NCBI GenBank assembly: GCA_031288005.1
Contig: JAITSE010000023.1
Span: forward strand, 1-22,105
Source of the DNA: Treponema sp.
GTDB taxonomy: Bacteria; Spirochaetota; Spirochaetia; Treponematales; Breznakiellaceae
Direction: 5' to 3'
Length of the DNA stretch: 22,105 nt
Numbering within the stretch: the stretch's first letter is position 1; each line of letters starts with the position of its first letter. This document shows, piece after piece, positions 14,000 through 20,792 of the stretch. The notes below the pieces were generated by a model. It had not been told where the DNA came from, did no database searches, and saw only the letters and a program-made list of their open reading frames with translations. A program made the translations under genes and the position numbers.

Positions 14000-15350
14000 C
14001 CTGCGCTCCCGGCTCAAGCGCATACGGGAAATGGGGCGTGACAAGCCCGCTCCCACCGGCTCGCCTCCTCCCGCCGCTCCCGCCGGGACCGGACCAGAGG
14101 CGCTGCCGGAACGGGCCGGTTTGGGGCCGGATTGGACTCAGGCGGGGTATCTGACCATGAAACGGACCCTGCTCCTAGAGGCTCCGCCGCTTGCCCCGGC
14201 GTTTCCTCCTGCATTGGGGATAGTCGTCCCGGATCTGCTGCGCTATACCCCCGGCAAGGCAGCGCCCGGGGATCTCCTCTTCTTCGACCTGGAAACCACC
14301 GGGCTTTCAAGCAGCGCGGGGATCCGGGCCTTTCTTGCGGCCTTTGGCCGCCTGGTTTCAGCCGCCGGGGAAACGAAGCTGGAAGTCGCCCAGTACCTGC
14401 TTCTGGACTATCCGGGGGAAAAGGATTTTCTGGAAGCGGTTCTGGCGGAATTCCGCCCGGGGAAGAACGGCAAAGCGCCCCTTACGGTTACTTATAATGG
14501 AAAGACCTTTGACGCCCAGGTATTGAAGACCCAGTGCCTGATGTGGGGTAAGCCCCTGCCGGTCTTCTTTCACGCGGACCTCCTCCACCCGGCCCGGCGG
14601 CTCTGGAAGCGGGTCCTCCCTTCCTGTTCCCAGGGGGAAATCGAGACCGCCGTCCTGGGACTCGACCGGACCGGGGATACTCCGGGGGCCATGGCCCCTG
14701 ACATCTGGTTTGCCTTCCTCAAGACCGGGGAAACCACAGCCCTGCGGGGTATGTGCGATCACAATGTAAAGGACATATTCGGACTGACCCGGCTTTTTTC
14801 AGCCCTGGTTCGTATCGCCGAAGATCCCCTGGGAGCCTCCGGGGTGTATGCCTATGATGTGGAGAGCCTTGCCCTGCATTGGCGCAAGGCCCTGTGCCGG
14901 GTCTGCCGGCCAAACCGGGAACAGGGCAAAGGGCCTTTGCTTGAAGGGGAAATCCCCGATACCGGGAAAGCCCTCCTCCGCGCGGCAGCCGGTCAGGGGC
15001 GTCCCCTGGCGGCCCTGGCCCTGGCCCGGGACCTCTTCCGCGCCGGGGAGCATGAGGCGGGCCGGGGGCATCTGAGGAGGATTCTGGAAGGGCGTCATTC
15101 CCCCCGCATCACGGCCCTTGCCTGCCGCGCCCTGGCCATTGACGCGGAACGGCGATTGAGAGACCCTGCCCTGGCCCTCTCCTACGCGGAAGCCGGGTTG
15201 ACCCCGGATACGCCCCTGAGCCTGCGGGAAGACCTGACCCGGCGTAGGGACAGGCTTGCGGAAAAAATCAAACATACCTCGCCGCAGAGCCTCCCCCGTG
15301 CAAGCGGGTTCTTGGGTATTAAACCCTCAATAACAAATAAAAACGAATGA
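13989..15350 (+). CDS. mrfB: MrfB/YprB-type DEDD exonuclease with helical repeats
   Basis: Ribonuclease H-fold exonuclease that partners MrfA. Residues 1-50 are a basic, proline- and alanine-rich N-terminus. The nuclease domain (about 90-275) has FFDLETTGL with D100 and E102, YNGKTFD with D175, and DHNVKDI with H258 and D262, a full DEDD set. Residues 310-430 form TPR-like helices (LLRAAAGQGRPLAALALARD, AEAGLTPDTPLSLREDL), as in Bacillus MrfB. The start overlaps the end of mrfA by 11 bases, so the pair is coupled. The last 22 residues (432-453) are encoded by a dispersed repeat copy (15281 onward) and are probably not ancestral. The domain order and the neighbour make the assignment secure; the drug specificity is inferred. 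Confidence 0.9.
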   Translation: MGSNLRSRLKRIREMGRDKPAPTGSPPPAAPAGTGPEALPERAGLGPDWTQAGYLTMKRTLLLEAPPLAPAFPPALGIVVPDLLRYTPGKAAPGDLLFFDLETTGLSSSAGIRAFLAAFGRLVSAAGETKLEVAQYLLLDYPGEKDFLEAVLAEFRPGKNGKAPLTVTYNGKTFDAQVLKTQCLMWGKPLPVFFHADLLHPARRLWKRVLPSCSQGEIETAVLGLDRTGDTPGAMAPDIWFAFLKTGETTALRGMCDHNVKDIFGLTRLFSALVRIAEDPLGASGVYAYDVESLALHWRKALCRVCRPNREQGKGPLLEGEIPDTGKALLRAAAGQGRPLAALALARDLFRAGEHEAGRGHLRRILEGRHSPRITALACRALAIDAERRLRDPALALSYAEAGLTPDTPLSLREDLTRRRDRLAEKIKHTSPQSLPRASGFLGIKPSITNKNE

Positions 15351-15382
15351 ACCTCCCCGCCCTGAAGGGCGGGGTATCTTGT
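15281..15382 (+). repeat. Dispersed modular repeat, copy 5, running into mrfB
   Basis: GCCGCAGAGCCTCCCCCG (15281-15298) is identical to 9834-9851. GGGTATTAAACCCTCAATA (15314-15332) shares 15 bases with 3713-3727. CCCCGCCC-TGAA-GGGCGGGG (15355-15374) is a perfect 8-bp stem, then GGGGTATCTTGT. The first 69 bases are translated as the end of mrfB. The stem may serve as a weak terminator; no long T-run follows. Confidence 0.75.
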
Positions 15383-15491
15383 AATCGTTACATCATTTAC
15401 GAGGTTCGCTCTGTAAGGAAATTATTTAACTGTGGGGTCTACTAACATTTTTGTTGGTGTTACCAATTCTAACCGTCCTGAAGTCGTAAAC

Positions 15492-15510
15492 GCGGAAACT
15501 TCGTTTCCGC
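15492..15510. repeat. Triloop palindrome between mrfB and fapA
   Basis: GCGGAAAC-TTC-GTTTCCGC: 8-bp perfect stem, TTC loop on plus and GAA on minus. It lies between the convergent mrfB and fapA genes. GTTTCC recurs at 15512-15517, 15521-15526 and 15543-15548. The rest of 15383-15604 has no recognisable feature. Confidence 0.8.
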
Positions 15511-15604
15511 AGTTTCCGATGTTTCCACTCGACCAAGTCCAATGTTTCCGCTCCATTCGGGCGGCTTTTCTGTAACGAAGAAGCTGTTCGTAATAAGGAT
15601 TTAC

Positions 15605-17077
15605 TTACAGGTTTTCAAAAATTAGTTTACGCTGAATTTTATTTAGGCTTATTCGTACTTTTTTTATAGGTTCTGTAACGAAGAGAGCTATTTGACATAT
15701 CTCTATGAGGGTTCCGGGGATTATTTCACCGCGTATTTCTACCGCGGCATGTTCATCATTTCTGCTCTCTCCCATGATGTCTGAAATATGCTTGGAAATT
15801 TTTTCTTTCTCATCTTCCAGACGACGCAGAAGTTCTGCCATTTTTACGTGCTGTTCAAAGTTTTCATTTTCCTTTTGGAGAGCCATGAGTTCCTTAAGTT
15901 TTCCTAATTTTGCCGTCAGCATACGCAGTTGATTGTTGGATTTCTCCTTTTCGTGTTGGAGGGTAAAGTCAACGCCGCAGTGAATCTGTGAGGCTTTCCC
16001 TGATTTTTTGCCCAGGTTTCCAACCCTAAGTCCGTGAATTGCGTAGATATCGCTTCCCAGAATAGTGCTTTTATCACTCATCTCTAAAGTATCCATAGTG
16101 AAAACTCTGGAATTAATGATCTCCTTGTCAACAATTATGGATTTCCGGCATGCGACCTGGCAGTTATCAATAAACCTGGCTTTGAGGTTTCCCCCGACCT
16201 TCACGAAGGCCCGGCCCCGGCCAATAATGCCGCCCGCCACAGTGAGATCATCCTTTGTGACCACATCTGTAACATCGAAAGTCTGCTTGATGTTTACAGA
16301 ACCCCCAGAGTATATTTTGAAGCCATCGCAGACCGGTCCGTTTATTACTACATTGCCGGGAAAGCTGATATTTCCCGTGGCATAACCTACAGCTCCCTTG
16401 ATGACCAGTGAATCCTGGACATTCATTACTTTGTTGTTTTCTACAAGCTGTCCACTGATTACGGCGACAAGAAACTGTCCGTCAATCCGGGTGTTTTGGC
16501 CGGGTTCTATTCCTTCCGGCTTGAAAACCCGGTAGGGAATCACCTTGCCGTGAATGTCTTTTCCGTCCTGCCCTGTCTTGCGGGGCCGAAACTTTGCCAA
16601 TACCTGATTTTGCTTGACGATGATGAAAGGAGAGTATTCACGGTAATCAATACGGGCGTTGCGTCTACGGCGGCTCTGAGATTGATCGTTCGGCGGGGCG
16701 TTGGATACGGCAAGATGAGGGTTCCTTTCAAAATATTCGCCTACCTCGTTTACCGGAGCATCCCCCCGGGCGATGATGACATTTCTGACTACCCGCCTAT
16801 TGAGATTACAGGCCGCCGCGGCTTCTCTGATGGCGCCCCATTTTACTCCGTGAACGATGTTGAGTTTTTCTATGAGATCAGCGATATATTCGTCGGAAAT
16901 CAACGCCCCCTTCCCCAAGGGGGGGAAAAAATCAGCTCTGACTTCAATATCGCCGTCTGAAAAAGTAACAGCTATGTATCCGTCATTTTCGTTTTCCGGC
17001 AGTATAGCGGCAGCGATGGGAACGGCGGCGCCTTCTGGCCCCGGCGAGGTTTCCGCCTGATTCTTAGACAGCCCCAT
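15605..17077 (-). CDS. fapA: FapA/DUF342-family protein
   Basis: DUF342 (FapA-type) proteins have an N-terminal polymerising-type region, a central right-handed beta-helix and a C-terminal coiled coil. They are often annotated as flagellar assembly protein A, though their roles are loosely defined. The 490-residue protein follows this plan: a mixed N-terminal part with the family core PFIIVKQNQVLAKFRPRKTG and GKDIHGKVIPYR, a glycine-rich beta-helix with repeated short strands (GNISFPGNVVINGPV, SGGSVNIKQTFDVTDV, ISGQLV), then a long heptad-rich coil (about 385-445) and a short C-terminal strand domain. GGAGGG (17086-17091) precedes ATG 17077 by eight bases. It stands alone and no flagellar genes adjoin it, so a motility role is only inferred. 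Confidence 0.85.
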   Translation of the reverse strand: MGLSKNQAETSPGPEGAAVPIAAAILPENENDGYIAVTFSDGDIEVRADFFPPLGKGALISDEYIADLIEKLNIVHGVKWGAIREAAAACNLNRRVVRNVIIARGDAPVNEVGEYFERNPHLAVSNAPPNDQSQSRRRRNARIDYREYSPFIIVKQNQVLAKFRPRKTGQDGKDIHGKVIPYRVFKPEGIEPGQNTRIDGQFLVAVISGQLVENNKVMNVQDSLVIKGAVGYATGNISFPGNVVINGPVCDGFKIYSGGSVNIKQTFDVTDVVTKDDLTVAGGIIGRGRAFVKVGGNLKARFIDNCQVACRKSIIVDKEIINSRVFTMDTLEMSDKSTILGSDIYAIHGLRVGNLGKKSGKASQIHCGVDFTLQHEKEKSNNQLRMLTAKLGKLKELMALQKENENFEQHVKMAELLRRLEDEKEKISKHISDIMGESRNDEHAAVEIRGEIIPGTLIEICQIALFVTEPIKKVRISLNKIQRKLIFENL

Positions 17078-17266
17078 GAATGGTACCCTCCAAAGAGACC
17101 TCTCCTTATTAAATATCGGCTGGATTAAGGTTAAAAATTAAAAGTTTCTTTATACTAGACTTGTTCATCAAACTTTAAGTTCGCACAAATCAGGTTACTG
17201 AATAAGTCTATTGAACGGACGCTACAGTGTCAAGAAAATTACCGGAGTTCATAAAAGCCGCAAAAC

Positions 17267-17323
17267 GCGCTATTAATATCTCTGCGTCGAATCTAAGGTT
17301 CGCAAGATGCCCATTAATAGCGC
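17267..17323 (-). terminator. Inverted repeat just downstream of the biotin operon
   Basis: GCGCTATTAAT (17267-17277) pairs exactly with ATTAATAGCGC (17313-17323), 11 bp over a 35-base loop containing a smaller GAATC/GGTTC stem. It begins 10 bases after the ecfT stop (minus strand) and is followed by GTTTTGCGGCTTTTAT, so it may end that transcript. The remaining bases up to fapA (17078-17266) hold no other recognisable feature. Confidence 0.4.
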
Positions 17324-17332
17324 AGCAGGCTC

Positions 17333-17983
17333 CTAGGCCCCCCGGCTTTCCAAGGCAGATGAGGTTTCTGCCGCGAGTTTCAGCATTTTTGCTATAACGA
17401 GCGGCATGAGGACCCTGATCTTTCTTAACCCCCTGCCCCCGCCTCTGCTTTGCCAGGCTTTCTCCGCCTCTTCCCATTTTTCAAAAAATCTGGGGAGAAA
17501 CATCAGCATAAGGGAAACCAGAAGGCTTATGTTCAAGCCTTCAAGATGAAGCAGGGTTTCAAGCCGGGAGAGGGATTTTTTTATCTCCCCCACCGTAGTA
17601 AGGGCGAAAAAGAGGGCGCCCGATGCAAAGGCAAAAATAATCCTGAGTGCAAAGATGATCCCGTCCTTGAGGCCCGCCGGGTTTAATGTCAGGGGGAAGG
17701 AAGTATCCGCCCAGGATTGAGGATTAAATTCAAGGGCCTGGAAAAGAAAGATTAAAGCTACAAAGAGGAGGAGCGAGCGGCTTCCCCGAAGGAGTTCCCA
17801 AGGTTTGATTCTCGCCAAAAGGGAGAGGACGGTGAGGAAGATAGCCAGGGGTGGAAAGACTTTGAGACCAGGGAGAAAAGCTCCCAGGGAAAGACAGAGG
17901 AGGATGGCGAGTTTTGCGCCGCCTGAGAGCCGGTGCAGGAGGGAGTTCCCTTTGCGGTAAGCCCATGGAGTATATTTGTTCAT
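17333..17983 (-). CDS. bioN: Energy-coupling factor transporter transmembrane protein EcfT (BioN-like)
   Basis: EcfT is the membrane coupling subunit that links ATP hydrolysis to movement of the substrate-binding S component. The 216-residue protein has about five or six hydrophobic spans and, in the large cytoplasmic part, the two coupling motifs with Ser-Arg-Gly (179-181 in WQSRGGG, and 213-215 in LESRGA at the C-terminus), characteristic of EcfT/CbiQ. GGAG before ATG 17983 supports the start. It is the last gene of the operon, 12 bases after the ATPase gene. Substrate is inferred from the linked bioY and birA; on its own it could be called CbiQ-like. Confidence 0.9.
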   Translation of the reverse strand: MNKYTPWAYRKGNSLLHRLSGGAKLAILLCLSLGAFLPGLKVFPPLAIFLTVLSLLARIKPWELLRGSRSLLLFVALIFLFQALEFNPQSWADTSFPLTLNPAGLKDGIIFALRIIFAFASGALFFALTTVGEIKKSLSRLETLLHLEGLNISLLVSLMLMFLPRFFEKWEEAEKAWQSRGGGRGLRKIRVLMPLVIAKMLKLAAETSSALESRGA

Positions 17984-17995
17984 GACTCTCCAGCC

Positions 17996-18751
17996 TTACA
18001 GCCAGCAGCAATCTCCAGCGTTCCGGTAATCGCGGCGGGGGTCTCTGACGCCCCAGGCATTTTCCAGGCGATCAAGCACTTCTTCCGGCTTTCCCTTGTC
18101 CCGGATCTTTCCCATCGCCAGGATCACTAGCCTGTCGGCAAAGGCCAAGACCTTTTCTAGTTCGTGGGTGAGGATGATGGCCGTCTTTCCTTCCGTCTTG
18201 AGGTCCTTAAGGATTTTGAGAACCTGCGTTACCCCGGGCCAGTCCAGATTGGCAAAAGGTTCGTCCATGATGATGGTTTCACAGCCCATGGCGAGGACCC
18301 CCGCCGCGGCAAGCCGCCTTTTTTCCCCTCCCGAAAGCCTCCGGGGAGGAAAATCCCTCTTCTCTTTTAGTTCCAGGGCCTTAAGGCAGTTTTCAAGGCG
18401 TCTGCGGGTTTCTTCTTCCGGGAGTTTCAGATTCTCCGGGCCAAAGCGTATATCTTCCTCCACGGTTTCTCCGATTATTTGGGCATCGGCATCCTGAAAC
18501 ACCAGCCCTATATGGCCTTGGAGCAGGCTGCCCCAGGATTTAAGGCTCTTTCCTTTAAAAAATATCTCCCCCGAAGACGGTTCCGTGAGACCCGCCAGGA
18601 TGTGCATAAGCAAGGTCTTCCCCGATCCGTTGGCCCCGGCGATGAGAAGGCATTCGCCTGAAATAATATCCAAATCTATGCCTGACAACGCTTCAAAGCC
18701 ATTGGGAAATTTTTTTACCAGGGAACGGATCGAAAAGAGGATTTCATCCAT
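17996..18751 (-). CDS. bioM: ECF transporter ATPase (BioM/CbiO-like)
   Basis: ATP-binding subunit of the energy-coupling factor complex, 251 residues. All ABC motifs are present: Walker A GANGSGKT (39-46), Q-loop FQDADAQIIG (Q86), signature LSGGE (139-143), Walker B IIMDEP (160-165) and switch histidine THELE (H196). The segment DADAQIIGETVEEDIRFGP is typical of the ECF type. Only one ATPase gene is present, so the subunit probably acts as a homodimer, as in BioMNY. The start is ATG 18751, overlapping the bioY stop by eight bases; a longer frame to 18790 would run deep into bioY and is less likely. Confidence 0.93.
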   Translation of the reverse strand: MDEILFSIRSLVKKFPNGFEALSGIDLDIISGECLLIAGANGSGKTLLMHILAGLTEPSSGEIFFKGKSLKSWGSLLQGHIGLVFQDADAQIIGETVEEDIRFGPENLKLPEEETRRRLENCLKALELKEKRDFPPRRLSGGEKRRLAAAGVLAMGCETIIMDEPFANLDWPGVTQVLKILKDLKTEGKTAIILTHELEKVLAFADRLVILAMGKIRDKGKPEEVLDRLENAWGVRDPRRDYRNAGDCCWL

Positions 18752-19343
18752 CCAGATGGTCCGCGGTGAGGGCCCGCAGCCTGGGCGCAATGAGAGCGGC
18801 GGCTATACCTTTGATGATGTCCCCCGCGAGATACACGAAGGGGAAGGGGACAGCGCCCGCCCCGGCCAGCACAGCCTTTGTCCAGTTCAGGTGGGTGGGG
18901 CCGAAGCGCAGCCAGAGTATACCGGGGATATATAGCGCCAGAATACCCGCAGCAACGGCGGCGATGAGAAAGGGGAGGGAATTCTTTTTCCCCGCTCTAG
19001 GACGGCCTAGTATGGCCCCAGCGGAGACAGCCATGAATAAGTAGCCTATGAGGAAGCCTCCGGTGGGACCCGCAAATCTTGCGATGCCCCCGGTTCCTCC
19101 AGCGAAGACCGGCAGGGAGAGGAGTCCCGCAAGGAGATGCAAGGCCTCAGCGGCTCCACCCATAAAGGGCCCCAGGATCATCCCCGCCAGGAGGACCATA
19201 AAATTCTGAAGCACCATAGGGACAGGTCCCAGTGGAATGCTTATAAAACCCCCCGCTGATATGAGGGCCGCGAAAAGGGCGATAAGGCAGATTTTAAGCA
19301 GCCTTTTTTTTGAATTCAACGCTGAATTTCTTGTGTTTTCCAT
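18744..19343 (-). CDS. bioY: Biotin transporter substrate-binding component BioY
   Basis: BioY is the membrane S component that binds biotin for the ECF transporter. The 199-residue protein has six hydrophobic spans and the family motifs: the start AALISAGGFISIPLGPVPM followed by LQNF, and the biotin-site loop GGTGGIARFAGPTGGFLIGY (about 82-101). The late FVYLAGDIIKGI is also typical. AGAGGT lies just upstream of ATG 19343. It follows birA by 11 bases and overlaps the ATPase gene. Position directly behind a BirA-controlled start makes biotin the near-certain substrate. Confidence 0.96.
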   Translation of the reverse strand: MENTRNSALNSKKRLLKICLIALFAALISAGGFISIPLGPVPMVLQNFMVLLAGMILGPFMGGAAEALHLLAGLLSLPVFAGGTGGIARFAGPTGGFLIGYLFMAVSAGAILGRPRAGKKNSLPFLIAAVAAGILALYIPGILWLRFGPTHLNWTKAVLAGAGAVPFPFVYLAGDIIKGIAAALIAPRLRALTADHLDG

Positions 19344-19354
19344 AATTTACCTCT

Positions 19355-20317
19355 TTAAAGTTGATTCTTGATAATGAATGATATGGCGCCGGGCCAGAAG
19401 CTCAAGATTCCCCCCCCGTCTGTTTTAAGCAGAGCCCGGCCTAAGGGATCTGCGCCAAGAAAAACCCCTTTTATTCCGCTTTCCGCTACCGCCTGCCTGC
19501 CTATGGAATCGGAAAGGGCGTTCCAGTGTTTTTCCAGACCTCCATATCCGGCCTTTTGTAGCCCGCTCCATTCCTCCAGGACCCCAAGGAGGACCTCCCT
19601 CCTCGAAATGATGCGGCCCGAAAGTTCCGCGCAGGAGACGGCGGATTCCCCTCCGGGCCTGTTGTTGACGTTGATCCCTATACCTAAGGACATCCATTTG
19701 ACCCTGTCGCCGTCGGCCCGGAATTCCGTGAGGATTCCGGCAAGTTTCCTTCCTGCCCCATAGACATCATTGGGCCAGCGGAGGAAACATGGTTTTCCGC
19801 AGATTTTTGTCAGGGTTTTGCTCGATGCGATTTGGGCCGCCATTGCGGCCCGGTAGTATTCCGAAGCCGTAAGGGAGGGCCTTTCCAGAAGGGTAAAAAA
19901 GAGGCCGCCTTTTCCTGATTCCCATTTTCTGCCGTTCCTCCCCCGGCCAGCGGTCTGTTTTTCGGCGCTTACAATCGACCCTCCCGGGCAGCCCCGGTCC
20001 GCAAGTTCCGCGGCCCTGTTCATGGTGCTGTCCGTGGAGAACCAATGGTGAAAGAGCTTTTCATTCTTCCCGAATTCCCAGGGATAGAGAAAGTCGCCGT
20101 CTTCACCCATCCAAGCATAACCCTTATCGTTTCCCTCAATGGGGTATCCCGAGGCTTCCAGGGTCCTGACGGCTTTCCAGACGGCGGTACGGGAAACTCC
20201 CGGTTCCGCAGCCAGGCGCTGGCCTGAAAAGAAGGCGCCGGGATTTTCTCTCAGCCTTTGAACAAGAAAAGCCTTCAAGGATATTTCCCGGTTTTCGATT
20301 CTTCCTTTGTTAACCAT
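19355..20317 (-). CDS. birA: Bifunctional biotin-protein ligase and biotin repressor BirA
   Basis: BirA attaches biotin to carboxylases via biotinyl-5'-AMP and, when so loaded, represses biotin genes. The 320-residue protein has the bifunctional layout: an N-terminal winged helix-turn-helix (about 12-70, with GVSRTAVWKAVRTLEASGY and IEGNDKGYAW), the ligase core with STMNRAAELA, biotin loop QTAGRGRNGRKW (121-132), RWPNDVY (180-186), KLAGILTE (191-198; K191 catalytic), then a C-terminal SH3-like domain. The retained DNA-binding domain and the palindrome across its own start imply autoregulation. No clear Shine-Dalgarno precedes ATG 20317, and GTT-AAC-AAA codons are part of the operator. First gene of the four-gene biotin operon. 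Confidence 0.96.
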   Translation of the reverse strand: MVNKGRIENREISLKAFLVQRLRENPGAFFSGQRLAAEPGVSRTAVWKAVRTLEASGYPIEGNDKGYAWMGEDGDFLYPWEFGKNEKLFHHWFSTDSTMNRAAELADRGCPGGSIVSAEKQTAGRGRNGRKWESGKGGLFFTLLERPSLTASEYYRAAMAAQIASSKTLTKICGKPCFLRWPNDVYGAGRKLAGILTEFRADGDRVKWMSLGIGINVNNRPGGESAVSCAELSGRIISRREVLLGVLEEWSGLQKAGYGGLEKHWNALSDSIGRQAVAESGIKGVFLGADPLGRALLKTDGGGILSFWPGAISFIIKNQL

Positions 20318-20338
20318 GATAATAATGAGGTTAACAAA
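20306..20338 (-). promoter_or_regulatory. BirA operator across the birA start
   Basis: TTTGTTAACC (20306-20315) and GGTTAACAAA (20329-20338) form a perfect 10-bp palindrome with a 13-base spacer; with the shorter core TTGTTAAC the spacing is 15. This fits the known BirA box class. One half covers codons 1-4 of birA, the other lies over the expected -10 of the promoter (-35 TTGACA at 20357-20352), so bound BirA would block the start. Confidence 0.85.
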
Positions 20339-20443
20339 AATATTCGAGATATGTCAAGACAGCGTATTGTTTATTGTATGTGGAGGACAGCGAACCTGCC
20401 GAGCCTCTGGTTTGATCACTACAGCGGTGTTAGTTGATTGAAA

Positions 20444-20535
20444 GGCGGGGTCCATACCCCGGAGATTGCCCTGGAAAATCTAAAATACATCGAAATGTTG
20501 TACAATAATTTTCGGATCGGGGTATGGATCCCGCC
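20444..20535. repeat. 92-base element flanked by 18-bp inverted repeats
   Basis: Left arm GGCGGGGTCCATACCCCG (20444-20461) matches the complement of the right arm 20518-20535 at 17 of 18 positions (one G-T). The 56-base interior is AT-rich and has a short internal ACAT/ATGT stem. It could be a small non-autonomous mobile element or a large RNA hairpin. Confidence 0.7.
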
Positions 20536-20611
20536 AGTATAATAAATTTTCTATCCAACGAAGATATCGGCAAGCACACTTGCTTCGAGCTTGCTCCTGG
20601 GTTCTTTGTTG

Positions 20612-20650
20612 GACCTGTTCATCGGAAACTGCGTTTCCGATGAACAGGTC
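20612..20650. repeat. 18-bp perfect hairpin with TGC triloop
   Basis: Arms 20612-20629 (GACCTGTTCATCGGAAAC) and 20633-20650 are exact complements with loop TGC (GCA on the minus strand). The inner CGGAAAC-TGC-GTTTCCG resembles the palindrome at 15492-15510 (GGAAAC-TTC-GTTTCC). It is the longest member of the triloop family here. Confidence 0.9.
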
Positions 20651-20792
20651 TCGTAAAATGCAGGGCACTTTGTAGTTTCAACAAGTATATTGGTTTTGGA
20701 CTCATTCTAACCCGGCCCTGCGCCAAAGTCCCCATTCGACCGTTTTGTTGAATAAGGATATTTCCGGTACAGGGCCGCTTCTTTCGGCCTTA

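Larger units (their letters stand above)
20318..20792. other. Spacer between birA and the right-hand surface-type gene
   Basis: 475 bases without a credible gene. Holds the birA promoter, an 18-bp inverted repeat (20444-20461 with 20518-20535), a GAGCTTGCTCC repeat motif (20587-20597), the 18-bp triloop palindrome (20612-20650) and a diverged direct repeat of the downstream gene end (about 20713-20750). Confidence 0.6.

Noticed and set aside
17208..17477. 89-codon minus-strand frame overlapping the end of the EcfT gene
   Set aside because: Runs through the conserved C-terminal coupling motif of EcfT in another frame and into the downstream hairpin; no motif or good ribosome site.
20480..20668. 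62-codon minus-strand frame across the 18-bp palindrome
   Set aside because: Built from the palindrome and inverted repeat; the faint transposase-like phrase on the other strand (ENLKYIEMLYNNFR) is too short to support a call.
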